A DNA stretch of 38,811 nucleotides from Desulfobacteraceae bacterium (GTDB lineage Bacteria; Desulfobacterota; Desulfobacteria; Desulfobacterales; Desulfobacteraceae). The first letter of the stretch is position 1. Each line of letters opens with the position of its first letter. The notes under the pieces are model-generated. The model saw only the letters and a list, made by a program, of their open reading frames with translations, did not search any database and was not told the origin of the DNA. Of the stretch, positions 8,339-15,414 are shown one piece after another. The stretch covers positions 1-38,811 of the forward strand of contig JADGEQ010000055.1 of NCBI GenBank assembly GCA_016744295.1, written 5' to 3'. The translations under genes and the position numbers were made by a program.

Positions 8339-8368
8339 TTGACTGGCCAAGGGTACAAATATTACAAT
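8339..8368 (+). promoter_or_regulatory. sigma-70 promoter of the universal stress gene, long leader
   Basis: TTGACT (8339-8344), 18-base spacer, TACAAT (8363-8368). Transcription from near 8375 would give a leader of about 200 bases before the ATG at 8572. The rest of the 315-base gap (8257-8571) holds the stem-loop at 8270-8305 and no supported gene. Confidence 0.5.
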
Positions 8369-8571
8369 TTAGTCAGCTGAAATTAAATTAGGATTCATTT
8401 TCTCAAAGCAGCCACCATTGTCCATGGGCGGACCTATATTCTATCTCCAGACTCTGTTCTCCAACATTTTTCACAGGCCAATTCTAAAGGGTCATTTTCC
8501 TCTGGTTGCTTCTTCATTTTTATTAGAAATGCGCGGTAATGGTTTAAATCATTTTTTAAAGGAGGAGAAGT

Positions 8572-9555
8572 ATGAGAATCCAACCCAAAAATATCATGTG
8601 CGCCATTGATTTTTCTGATTTTTCCCATCTTATCCTGTCCTATGGCCGGGCCCTGGCCTCGGAATTTGGCGCCGGGCTGTCTGTTTGTCATATACTCTCT
8701 GACATGGTCATGATGTCCAGCCATGGTCATGCCTATGCGGTATCGGAAAAGGTTGCCAAGGAAAGGCTGGACAATACCCGGTCCCTTCTTGAAGGGCTGG
8801 TTAAAAAACATGGAATAGATGCCCGAATCATTACCGCCCAGGGTCATCCGGCAGATGAAATCACCCAACTCGTCCAGGAAGAAAATATCGATCTTGTCAT
8901 TGCAGCCACCCACGGTGGTTCCGGGATCAAACGCTTTTTAATCGGTTCTGTCACAGATCGTCTGGTCAAAACCCTTACCTGCCCGCTCCTGGTGCTCCAT
9001 GCCCAAAAGGATCATCCCGCATTTCCAGATCTTTTCAGGGTTCCCCTTGGGCGAATACTGGTGGGGTGCGATTTTTCTCAGGAGTCTGATTTTGCCTTTG
9101 AATATGGACTGAGCCTGGCCCAGGAGTTCCAGGCGGAACTGCATATAGTCCATGTGATCAAGCCCCAAAAGCACATTGAGCTGGCCACCACCGACTACAT
9201 GAAAATCCAGGAAGGGGATTACCTGGGATGGAACCGGTCTGATTTTTTAGACCTTCAGCAAAAAGCCACGGATGACGAATGGGAAAGAAGAAAGCGCCTT
9301 CTAAGCCGCATTGAACTTAAGCTTTCCCATATGGTCCCCGAAGAAAGCAAAAATTGGTGCACCCCGGTAACCACCCTCCTGGAAGGCCAGCCCTACACTG
9401 AATTGCTTGAATATGCCGAAACCAAACGAATGGATATGATGGTATTGGGAGTACATGGACACAGCCTTCTGGAACAATTTTTGGTGGGTTCCACCACTGA
9501 CCGGGTCATCAGCCGGTCGACCTGTCCGGTTCTTGCTGTTCGCAAACCAGCCTGA
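8572..9555 (+). CDS. tandem universal stress protein (two UspA domains)
   Basis: 327-residue cytoplasmic protein made of two UspA domains, about residues 1-145 and 155-327. Each begins with the typical strand (IMCAIDFSDFS; ILVGCDFSQES) and ends with the nucleotide-binding loop: THGGSGIKRFLIGSVTDRL in domain 1 and GVHGHSLLEQFLVGSTTDR in domain 2, both matching G-x2-G-x9-G-(S/T), so ATP binding is expected in both halves or at least not lost. Such tandem Usps are induced by starvation, oxygen or energy stress. A perfect AGGAGG-like ribosome site (GGAGGAG) precedes the ATG. Monocistronic with its own promoter. Confidence 0.9.
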   Translation: MRIQPKNIMCAIDFSDFSHLILSYGRALASEFGAGLSVCHILSDMVMMSSHGHAYAVSEKVAKERLDNTRSLLEGLVKKHGIDARIITAQGHPADEITQLVQEENIDLVIAATHGGSGIKRFLIGSVTDRLVKTLTCPLLVLHAQKDHPAFPDLFRVPLGRILVGCDFSQESDFAFEYGLSLAQEFQAELHIVHVIKPQKHIELATTDYMKIQEGDYLGWNRSDFLDLQQKATDDEWERRKRLLSRIELKLSHMVPEESKNWCTPVTTLLEGQPYTELLEYAETKRMDMMVLGVHGHSLLEQFLVGSTTDRVISRSTCPVLAVRKPA

Positions 9556-9681
9556 ACATAAAAAACAGACCGGCCCCATAAAAATCAGGGTCAACCATTC
9601 TCTTTCGGTGGTAAAAATGATATATCTGCCAAGCTATTTTAAAAAAAATCAATTTATTTTTAAGAACAGAAGGCAGATTTC

Positions 9682-10746
9682 ATGAAATCATTTAAAGCTA
9701 ACGGACTACCCCTTCTAGTCGGTAGTCTTCCCATGGATGATCACCGGGCAGCAGCACAACTGGTGATGGCATATACCCCCCAAATTCCGTTATGGGTTCA
9801 ACTACCCAAATTCCAGGAAGAAGGCATGATCAACCAGTTTATTCCCGGCCTTCCCGGACACACGATCCAGAAAGGAAAACATTTTCTTGATACCCAAAGA
9901 TCTGATTTTGACGATGATTTTCTTGCTTTTTTTGAAGAGTATCTGACCTATTCCGAACAGGGATCTGATATAGAGGGTTCCCGATTTGCCTTTTCAGAGG
10001 AAACCGGCAAAGGATTTGTTGAATTTCTAAACCAGGTGGATAGCAAAAAGAGCTCTTTTGTGGCCCTCAAGGGGCAGGTCACCGGCCCCATCACCTTTGG
10101 CACAGGCGTCAAGGACGAAGCGGACAGAGACATTTTTTACAATGACCAGCTAAGGGATGCAGCGGTTAAAAAGATAGCCCTCAATGCCAGGTGGCAGGCC
10201 GGGGCCATGGCAAAACGCGGGGCTGTTCCCATTATTTTCCTGGATGAACCCGCCCTGGCCGGATTTGGCACCTCAGCCTACATTACCATTTCCAAGGAAG
10301 ATGTCATTGGATGTATTGAAGAGATTGTCCAGGAAATCCATGGGGAAGGCGGTTTGGCCGGGGTCCATGTCTGTGCCAATACAGAATGGGACATGCTTCT
10401 TGGCTCCAACATTGACATCATCAGTTTTGATGCCTTTTCCTTTTTTGATAAATTCATTCTGTATCCGGAAATGATAAAAACCTATTTAAATAAAGGCAGC
10501 ATACTGGCCTTTGGGATTGTCCCCACTGGAGATGCCCAAATCATTGCCCAACAGACCACCCGGGGTTTGGTGGAAAAGTTTGAAGCCCAGGTGGCCCAAT
10601 TGACCGCCCTGGGGTTTGACAGGAAAACCATTATTGAACAGGCCTTTATTACCCCAAGCTGTGGAACCGGGTCCCTGGATTTTGAATCTGCCAAAAGAGT
10701 ATTGCAGTTGACCAAAGAAGTTTCCGCCGCCATCCAGGCAAACTAA
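9682..10746 (+). CDS. MetE/UROD-like zinc methyltransferase
   Basis: 354-residue TIM-barrel protein resembling only the C-terminal catalytic half of cobalamin-independent methionine synthase (normal MetE is about 750 residues). Zinc ligands are visible: His229 and Cys231 in GVHVCANTEWDM and Cys327 in TPSCGTGSLD. The position that is the third ligand, Glu, in MetE appears to be Asp250 here (ISFDAFSFFD). The opening LPLLVGSLPMDDH and the GQVTGPITFG motif (about residues 132-141) fit the UROD/MetE-like superfamily. It may be a corrinoid- or thiol-dependent methyltransferase or a core-MetE that takes methyl groups from a corrinoid protein; the substrate is not known. It ends just before a strong bidirectional terminator. 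Confidence 0.75.
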   Translation: MKSFKANGLPLLVGSLPMDDHRAAAQLVMAYTPQIPLWVQLPKFQEEGMINQFIPGLPGHTIQKGKHFLDTQRSDFDDDFLAFFEEYLTYSEQGSDIEGSRFAFSEETGKGFVEFLNQVDSKKSSFVALKGQVTGPITFGTGVKDEADRDIFYNDQLRDAAVKKIALNARWQAGAMAKRGAVPIIFLDEPALAGFGTSAYITISKEDVIGCIEEIVQEIHGEGGLAGVHVCANTEWDMLLGSNIDIISFDAFSFFDKFILYPEMIKTYLNKGSILAFGIVPTGDAQIIAQQTTRGLVEKFEAQVAQLTALGFDRKTIIEQAFITPSCGTGSLDFESAKRVLQLTKEVSAAIQAN

Positions 10747-10761
10747 AACGCAATAACAATG

Positions 10762-10792
10762 AAAAAATCCCTCCCATGAAGAGGGATTTTTT
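10762..10792. terminator. bidirectional intrinsic terminator
   Basis: A 12-bp perfect stem AAAAAATCCCTC (10762-10773) with GAGGGATTTTTT (10781-10792) and a 7-base loop. It has A- and T-runs on both sides, so it can end both the plus-strand MetE-like gene (stop 10746) and the convergent minus-strand transglutaminase-like gene (stop at 10793). Confidence 0.9.
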
Positions 10793-11467
10793 TTATTGGT
10801 TCTCCTCCAGGGCTTCTGATGAAAAGTTCTTGGTTTTTCTGTCCAGGAATTCAAAATACCGGGGATAGGCTTTCAGGCAAGCGTCCACGATCTGCTCCCA
10901 GGGCAAATCACTAAAACTGCCGTGGTCCGTAATGTATTCCATATGCTTGTTACCCTGGGTATCTAAGGGATGAAAGATGGAATCGTTTATCCCGTCAAAC
11001 TCCAGGGGGCGCACATTAAAATTTTGGCAAAGACTCAGGTTAAAGGCCGGGGTGGCCTTCACCCATTTGTCATTAAGATAAATTTCCGAGTACCCATGCC
11101 AGACAAAAAGGTCTGTTCCCATCATCTCCCGCAGTTTTTTTGTGTTCAAATGATTTTTCACATCGGCAAATCCCAAGCGGGCTGGAATACCCTGGTTCCT
11201 GACACAGGCCGTCAGGAGCACGGCCTTGGCCACACAATACCCCTCCCCTTTATTTAATATTTGGCTGGCCCTCATGGCCCTCTTTTCTGGTTCAATGCTG
11301 TAGGGGTTGTAACGAATTTTATCCCGGACTGCATAATAAAGCCCCAGTGCCTTGTCTGTATCACTTGCCTGCCCTTTACAGGCAAGTGCTGCAAAGGCTG
11401 AGATTTCCGGATGATTTTTATCAATATAATATGTGGCCGAAAGATTGGATTCCATGAAAGGTGTCAT
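10793..11467 (-). CDS. transglutaminase-like cysteine peptidase-fold protein
   Basis: 224-residue cytoplasmic protein of the transglutaminase-like superfamily. The nucleophile Cys is in GEGYCVAKAVLL (about residue 78) and the His in FVWHGYSEIYLNDKW (about residue 124). The third catalytic position, normally Asp in WVxVDP, reads WVKATPAFN here, so the triad may be completed differently or the enzyme may bind instead of cleave. Later conserved features (EFDGINDSIFHPLDTQG, MEYITDHGSFSDLPWE) are family-like. Such proteins can act as peptidases or amidases on small peptides; the substrate is unknown. AGGAG lies five bases before the ATG at 11467. It stands alone and converges on the MetE-like gene. 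Confidence 0.75.
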   Translation of the reverse strand: MTPFMESNLSATYYIDKNHPEISAFAALACKGQASDTDKALGLYYAVRDKIRYNPYSIEPEKRAMRASQILNKGEGYCVAKAVLLTACVRNQGIPARLGFADVKNHLNTKKLREMMGTDLFVWHGYSEIYLNDKWVKATPAFNLSLCQNFNVRPLEFDGINDSIFHPLDTQGNKHMEYITDHGSFSDLPWEQIVDACLKAYPRYFEFLDRKTKNFSSEALEENQ

Positions 11468-11788
11468 GCTGCTCCTGTTGCATTGTTGAAGTTAGATTTT
11501 TTAATCTTGTGTAGCCTCTTCTTATTATAGCCTAGTGTAATTGGGCAAGAAGGCGAACTATTTATACCCATATGTATTGGATTAAATCAATGCATCATTT
11601 TTGTATCTAGACACACAAGTGTTCCAGAATTTGAGACAAACAATGCCCCGTCCCCACTTCCCCGGCAGGGATATCCGCTAAGGGTCTCGCCATTTGGTAA
11701 TTGGCATGATTTATGCTTTTTTAATGACATACATTTCATACAAAGCCCTATTCGCCCAACTAGACATCCACCCAAGAGCAGGTACACC
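11468..11788. other. intergenic region between divergent genes
   Basis: This 321-base gap separates the minus-strand transglutaminase-like gene from the plus-strand HEAT-type gene. It contains a small hairpin (11494-11507) and the sigma-54 promoter at 11702-11717. A 50-codon minus-strand frame with a fair AGGG site begins near 11736, but nothing else supports it. Confidence 0.5.
11702..11717 (+). promoter_or_regulatory. sigma-54 promoter of the HEAT-type gene
   Basis: TGGCATGATTTATGCT has the required GG (11703-11704), ten bases, GC (11715-11716) and matches the consensus TGGCAC-N5-TTGCW at all but two assigned positions. It lies about 71 bases before the ATG at 11789. Three sigma-54 activators are encoded in the window; which one acts here is not evident. 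Confidence 0.6.
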
Positions 11789-12487
11789 ATGACAAAACCA
11801 TATGGAAGACAAACCAAAAAGAAAGTGAAGCAACTTCTCCAGGAATTCCCGAGAAGGGAGGCACTATCCCGGCTTGAGCTTATCCCGGATGAACAATTAA
11901 TTGGACATCTTTTCTCCCATTTTTATGGGGACGAACTGATTAAATTCAGGAGCATAACAGCCATGGGGGAACTGGGGCTGCGACTGGCTGCAAAACGAAT
12001 GGAAAAAGCCAGGATATTGATGCGGAGAATCATGTGGAACCTCAATGATGAATCCGGAGGGATTGGCTGGGGATCCCCCGAAGCCATGGGAGAAATTTTA
12101 TCCAAAAGCCAGGAGCTTGCCCTGGAGTTTAAATCCATTTTATTCTCATACCTGGATCCCAAGGGAAATTTTATAGAACACCAAGCACTCCAAAGAGGCG
12201 TATTATGGGGCATTGGAACCTATCTGAACGCTGCGCCCCAGGATTTAAATGAGACCCTTAAGGGGCTGATTTTCTCACACATTCACTCGTTTGACCCCAT
12301 CAAACGGGGCTATGCAATCCGGGCACTGGTCAATGCAGGCAGTTTTAATTCCAGTATTGTACCCGAATATCTGCTGACTGATTCTGAAGAAATCGATATG
12401 TTTACAGGCTGGCATTTTCAGGCAACCCCCATCGCTGATATTGCCCGTGCCTTGATAAAAAAAAATAATTGCCTGTGCTCTCCATAA
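11789..12487 (+). CDS. HEAT-repeat protein of a sulfate-reducer family (DVU0298-like)
   Basis: 232-residue, all-helical, soluble protein. Repeated helical hairpins such as LIGHLFSHFYGDELIKFRSITAMGELG, KSQELALEFKSILFSYL and HIHSFDPIKRGYAIRALVNAG suggest HEAT-like repeats, and the GIGWGSPEAMGEIL motif near residue 93 is conspicuous. From memory it resembles the DVU0298 family of Desulfovibrio and relatives; this is a weak family assignment and no function is established. AGCAGGT precedes the ATG. A good sigma-54 promoter about 70 bases upstream implies regulated expression, and the downstream neighbours are oxygen-defence genes, but whether it belongs to that unit is unknown. It ends about 100 bases before the next gene. 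Confidence 0.65.
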   Translation: MTKPYGRQTKKKVKQLLQEFPRREALSRLELIPDEQLIGHLFSHFYGDELIKFRSITAMGELGLRLAAKRMEKARILMRRIMWNLNDESGGIGWGSPEAMGEILSKSQELALEFKSILFSYLDPKGNFIEHQALQRGVLWGIGTYLNAAPQDLNETLKGLIFSHIHSFDPIKRGYAIRALVNAGSFNSSIVPEYLLTDSEEIDMFTGWHFQATPIADIARALIKKNNCLCSP

Positions 12488-12497
12488 AAAAGGAGAC

Positions 12498-12513
12498 TGG
12501 CACGTTAATTGAA
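12498..12513 (+). promoter_or_regulatory. possible degenerate sigma-54 promoter before the rubrerythrin unit
   Basis: TGGCACGTTAATTGAA has a perfect -24 element and correct spacing, but the nearly invariant GC at -12 reads GA. It begins 11 bases after the HEAT-type stop and 75 bases before the small-protein ATG. A sigma-54 activator lies downstream of the same gene group, which makes a link attractive but unproven. Confidence 0.35.
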
Positions 12514-12587
12514 TATAACCCTGAAGAGAACTTAATTTGGCCTTGTATGTGCAAAATCATGCCAAAGAATGATGAAAGAGAAAAACA

Positions 12588-12821
12588 ATGCTTAAAAAAA
12601 AATGTGACAAAAATATTGCAAGAACCATTGAACTGGCCCGGGAAATGATCCAGCTTGCTCAAATCGGTTACGAGCAGCAGGAAGACCCCGGATGCGGAGT
12701 GCTATACGGCATTCTTCTGGATTCCGGCTACAGGCTTCTTGATCTGGCGCAAAAAGAAAAGCATGCACATATGCAAAAAGGTTGGTGGGACAACACTAAT
12801 AATAAGGAGATAAATGAATGA
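12588..12821 (+). CDS. small protein coupled to rubrerythrin, 77 aa
   Basis: An unrecognised 77-residue soluble protein with two predicted helices (NIARTIELAREMIQLAQIGYEQQE; GVLYGILLDSGYRLLDLAQKEKHAHMQ), a single DPGCGV cysteine site between them and a GWWDN stretch near the C-terminus. Its stop overlaps the rubrerythrin start in an ATGA (12818-12821), so the two are translated together, and a shared role in oxygen or peroxide defence is inferred. The histidines and cysteine could bind metal, but there is no recognised motif. Its own ribosome site is poor. Confidence 0.7.
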   Translation: MLKKKCDKNIARTIELAREMIQLAQIGYEQQEDPGCGVLYGILLDSGYRLLDLAQKEKHAHMQKGWWDNTNNKEINE

Positions 12822-13360
12822 AGAATTATGTATGTTCAGTTTGTGGTTATTCCAGTGAAGGTGACGATGCACCTGAAAAATGCCCCCAGTGCGGCGCTGC
12901 AAAATCTAAATTTTCTGTTCAGGAGGGAGATCTTGTCTGGGCCGATTCGCATGCCATTGGTGTGGCCCAGGGAATTGACAGCGAAATACTCCAGGGGCTT
13001 AAAGACAATTTCATGGGCGAATGCACAGAAGTGGGTATGTATCTTGCCATGAGCCGCCAGGCAGATCGGGAGGGGTATCCTGAAGTGGCAGAAGCTTACA
13101 AACGGATTGCCTTTGAAGAAGCAGAGCATGCAGCAAAATTTGCAGAACTTTTGGGTGAAGTGGTTGAAGCCGATACCCGGGCAAATCTTACGGCCAGGGT
13201 TATGGCAGAGTATGGTGCCTGCAAAGGGAAAAAGGAAATAGCTGTTAAGGCCAAGGAACTTGGCTATGACGCCATCCATGACACGGTCCACGAGATGTGC
13301 AAGGATGAAGCACGTCATGGCCAGGCCTTTAAGGGACTGCTCAACCGTTTTTTCAACTAG
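12818..13360 (+). CDS. rbr: reverse-order rubrerythrin (rubredoxin domain first)
   Basis: 180-residue peroxide-scavenging protein with the two modules in reverse order: a rubredoxin-like domain at the N-terminus (Cys6, Cys9, Cys22 and Cys25 as two CxxC pairs) and then a ferritin-like di-iron domain. Di-iron ligands are seen in GECTEVGMYL, FEEAEHAAKF and DEARHGQAFKG. The reverse layout is known from anaerobes such as clostridia and sulfate reducers, where it reduces H2O2 or O2 using NADH via a reductase. It is translationally coupled to the upstream 77-residue protein, with an AAGGAGA site (12804-12810) inside that gene, and a ferredoxin gene follows after a terminator-like hairpin. Confidence 0.92.
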   Translation: MKNYVCSVCGYSSEGDDAPEKCPQCGAAKSKFSVQEGDLVWADSHAIGVAQGIDSEILQGLKDNFMGECTEVGMYLAMSRQADREGYPEVAEAYKRIAFEEAEHAAKFAELLGEVVEADTRANLTARVMAEYGACKGKKEIAVKAKELGYDAIHDTVHEMCKDEARHGQAFKGLLNRFFN

Positions 13361-13378
13361 CATCTGAATAACCGGCAT

Positions 13379-13406
13379 GGCCGGAGCAGGGTATTTGCTC
13401 CTGGCC
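13379..13406 (+). terminator. hairpin after rubrerythrin
   Basis: GGCCGGAGCA (13379-13388) pairs with TGCTCC-T-GGCC (13396-13406) with one bulged T, forming a GC-rich stem starting 18 bases after the stop. A second 9-bp inverted repeat, TGAAACTCC (13418-13426) with GGAGTTTCA (13448-13456), follows. No T-run follows either, so partial termination before the ferredoxin gene is inferred, not seen. Confidence 0.45.
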
Positions 13407-13481
13407 ACAACGAAAAATGAAACTCCCATCATTGCAATACCTTGACCGGAGTTTCATATAAAAATAAGGACATATGCACCC

Positions 13482-13667
13482 ATGAAAACACCTGTTATCG
13501 ATCTGGCTGAGTGCATACTTTGTGAAATCTGCGTCGAACTGGCACCCCAGGCGTTCCGGATCAACGACGCAGATTTTGTCGAGGTTTTGCCCCTGGATGA
13601 TTATTCAGACGAAGATATCCATGAGGCCGTCAAAAACTGCCCCAAGGACTGTATTACCTGGGAATAA
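13482..13667 (+). CDS. small [4Fe-4S] ferredoxin
   Basis: 61-residue single-cluster ferredoxin. Cysteines at about residues 11, 14 and 17 (CILCEICVELAPQAF) plus a C-terminal Cys-Pro (NCPKDCITWE) match one CxxCxxC...CP cluster; an extra Cys near the end could form a disulfide. This small acidic type is common in sulfate reducers and clostridia and passes electrons at low potential. Its position after rubrerythrin suggests it may supply that enzyme, though it might be transcribed separately after the intervening hairpins. AAGGACAT lies before the ATG. The PAS sigma-54 activator gene starts 103 bases after its stop. Confidence 0.88.
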   Translation: MKTPVIDLAECILCEICVELAPQAFRINDADFVEVLPLDDYSDEDIHEAVKNCPKDCITWE

Positions 13668-13716
13668 AGATTTGTTTTATTAAAAAACCTTGCACCTGAT
13701 ACACAAATGTGTCAAG

Positions 13717-13766
13717 AAGAGTTCCATAATAGATAATTTTCTGAACCTGTTGATATTGGAACTCTT
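13717..13766. repeat. 10-bp inverted repeat before the PAS/sigma-54 activator
   Basis: AAGAGTTCCA (13717-13726) and TGGAACTCTT (13757-13766) are perfect complements 30 bases apart. The right arm ends four bases before the ATG at 13771 and contains the only GGA available as ribosome site, so the folded transcript would hide the start. An operator for self-control is the other reading. A short dyad ACACAAATGTGT lies just upstream (13701-13712). Confidence 0.4.
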
Positions 13767-13770
13767 TGCA

Positions 13771-15162
13771 ATGAAAAATTTTACCCATTCCCTTCTGGAC
13801 CGGGATAACCTCAATCTTGTCCTGGACAACCTCAAACTGGGTGTTATTGCCCATACCCCGGAACGTATCATCACGGTTTTTAATAAGGAAGCCGAAAAAA
13901 TCACCGGTTATAAAAAAGAAGAGGTGATTGGCAAGGACTGCCATGTTGTTTTCCAGGCACCCTTTTGCGGTTCCAAATGCTCTTTTTGTGAAGAAACGCC
14001 TGATTTAACATCTGAAACCAAGGAATACCCGGTCACCACCATTACCAAAACCGGCGAAACCAGGCATCTTCAGATGACCGTCTCTGCTATTATCGATAAT
14101 GCCGGTATATTTAAAGGGGTCATTGCCTCTTTCAAGGATATGACCGATTCCATCAGCACCTCCCTCAGGGCGGAAACCCTGTCCAACTTTGCCGGGATCA
14201 TCGGCAAGGACAAAACCATGCAGGATATCTTCCGTCAAATTCGGGATGTGGCTTTGTACAATTATCCCGTCCATGTGTCCGGAGATACCGGGACGGGTAA
14301 AGAACGGGTGGCCTATGCCATCCATGATATTTCCTCCTATGGAACCGGCGCCTTTGTTCCGGTAAACTGTGGGGCCATCCCCGAAGGGATAGTGGAAAGC
14401 GAATTATTCGGCCATGTCAAAGGCGCGTTTTCCGGCGCTGTAAAGGAAAGAAAGGGCCGGTTTGAACTGGCCCACAAGGGCACCCTGTTTTTGGATGAAG
14501 TGGCGGAACTGCCCTTAAAAACCCAGGTCAAGCTCCTGAGATTTCTCCAGGAAGGCTCCTTTGAAAAAGTGGGGGGTGAGAAAAAAGTATCCGTGGATGT
14601 TAGAATTATCAGCGCCACCAACAAAAATCTCAAAGAGGAGGTGCAACACGGCCGATTCAGGGAAGACCTGTACTACCGACTAAATGTCATCCCCATTCAC
14701 CTGCCTCCCCTGCGAAAACGCAAAAGTGATATTCCCCTTCTGGCTGCCCATTTTCTTGCGGAAGCTGAACAGGAAAGCGGAAACAAAGTTCCGTCTCTTG
14801 CCCCGGAAAGCCTTAATTTCATGATGGACTATAAATGGCCGGGCAATGTCAGAGAATTAAAAAATGTGATCCAATTTTCCGTGGTCCGGTCCCGGGGTGA
14901 AAAGATTCTGCCCACAGACCTGCCCGTGGATCTTACCGGGGATACCCATATTCCTCTGATTCCACCGATTCATTTGGCCCCCCCGGACCTTGGCCTCCCC
15001 CTGACCCAGGGTAGGCTAACCGTTGAATCGGTCAAAATCGCCCTGACCAAAACCGGGGGTAACAAATCAAAGGCTGCCCGGGTACTGGGAGTCGGGCGGG
15101 CAACCCTTTACCGATTTCTGGCCCAGAATGAGGCGGTTAAGGACTATGCCACCCATTTTTAA
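13771..15162 (+). CDS. sigma-54-dependent activator with cysteine-rich PAS domain
   Basis: 463-residue transcription activator. An N-terminal PAS domain (about residues 12-125) carries four cysteines in a loop (Cys57, Cys66, Cys70, Cys73), which suggests metal, Fe-S or thiol redox sensing. The AAA+ domain follows, with Walker A GDTGTGKE (residues 171-178), Walker B GTLFLDEV and the sigma-54 contact loop reading GAFSGA (218-223) in place of the usual GAFTGA. The C-terminus is a Fis-type helix-turn-helix (GGNKSKAARVLGVGRATLYRFL). A TTG at 13690 would add 27 residues without a ribosome site, so the ATG at 13771 was chosen. It follows rubrerythrin and ferredoxin, so control of oxygen- or peroxide-defence genes is a reasonable inference. 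Serine at the loop is tolerated in some activators. Confidence 0.88.
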   Translation: MKNFTHSLLDRDNLNLVLDNLKLGVIAHTPERIITVFNKEAEKITGYKKEEVIGKDCHVVFQAPFCGSKCSFCEETPDLTSETKEYPVTTITKTGETRHLQMTVSAIIDNAGIFKGVIASFKDMTDSISTSLRAETLSNFAGIIGKDKTMQDIFRQIRDVALYNYPVHVSGDTGTGKERVAYAIHDISSYGTGAFVPVNCGAIPEGIVESELFGHVKGAFSGAVKERKGRFELAHKGTLFLDEVAELPLKTQVKLLRFLQEGSFEKVGGEKKVSVDVRIISATNKNLKEEVQHGRFREDLYYRLNVIPIHLPPLRKRKSDIPLLAAHFLAEAEQESGNKVPSLAPESLNFMMDYKWPGNVRELKNVIQFSVVRSRGEKILPTDLPVDLTGDTHIPLIPPIHLAPPDLGLPLTQGRLTVESVKIALTKTGGNKSKAARVLGVGRATLYRFLAQNEAVKDYATHF

Positions 15163-15338
15163 GCGGCCCTTGTTTAATCAGCATTGGCGCGGGTTGGCCC
15201 GGCAAGATTCAGCATTTTTTATTGATTATTACCCCAAAAAAATACACTGTATTTTCCCGTCAAAAACAAAGGAAAAATAGTCCTTTCCCCTCCCGAAAAA
15301 ATGAGTGTGTATATCAACGGACCCCAAGGATTTGCGCA

Positions 15339-15367
15339 TTGACACCTCCCACTTTGTGGTATATCAT
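15339..15367 (+). promoter_or_regulatory. sigma-70 promoter with operator dyad, two-CW/cysEK operon
   Basis: TTGACA (15339-15344), 17-base spacer, TATCAT (15362-15367), giving a start near 15374. Inside the spacer lies the dyad CCAC-TTT-GTGG (15349-15359). A regulator bound there would block RNA polymerase, so repression by the first gene's HTH protein is a natural reading. Confidence 0.6.
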
Positions 15368-15414
15368 TCAAAATGAGTATTTAGTATTAACCCCAATAAT
15401 TGAAAAGAGCACCC

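Noticed and set aside
11587..11736. 50-codon minus-strand frame with a fair AGGG site
   Set aside because: No recognised motif, in a stretch that also carries a sigma-54 promoter on the other strand. Too little support.
13374..13389. CGGCATGGCCGGAGCA as a sigma-54 promoter before the ferredoxin
   Set aside because: The spacing is right, but the -12 half reads GGAGC and it is part of a strong hairpin after rubrerythrin.
15188..15205. Sigma-54-like string near TTGGCGCGGGTTGGCC
   Set aside because: GG to GC spacing is nine, not ten, so it does not fit the promoter.
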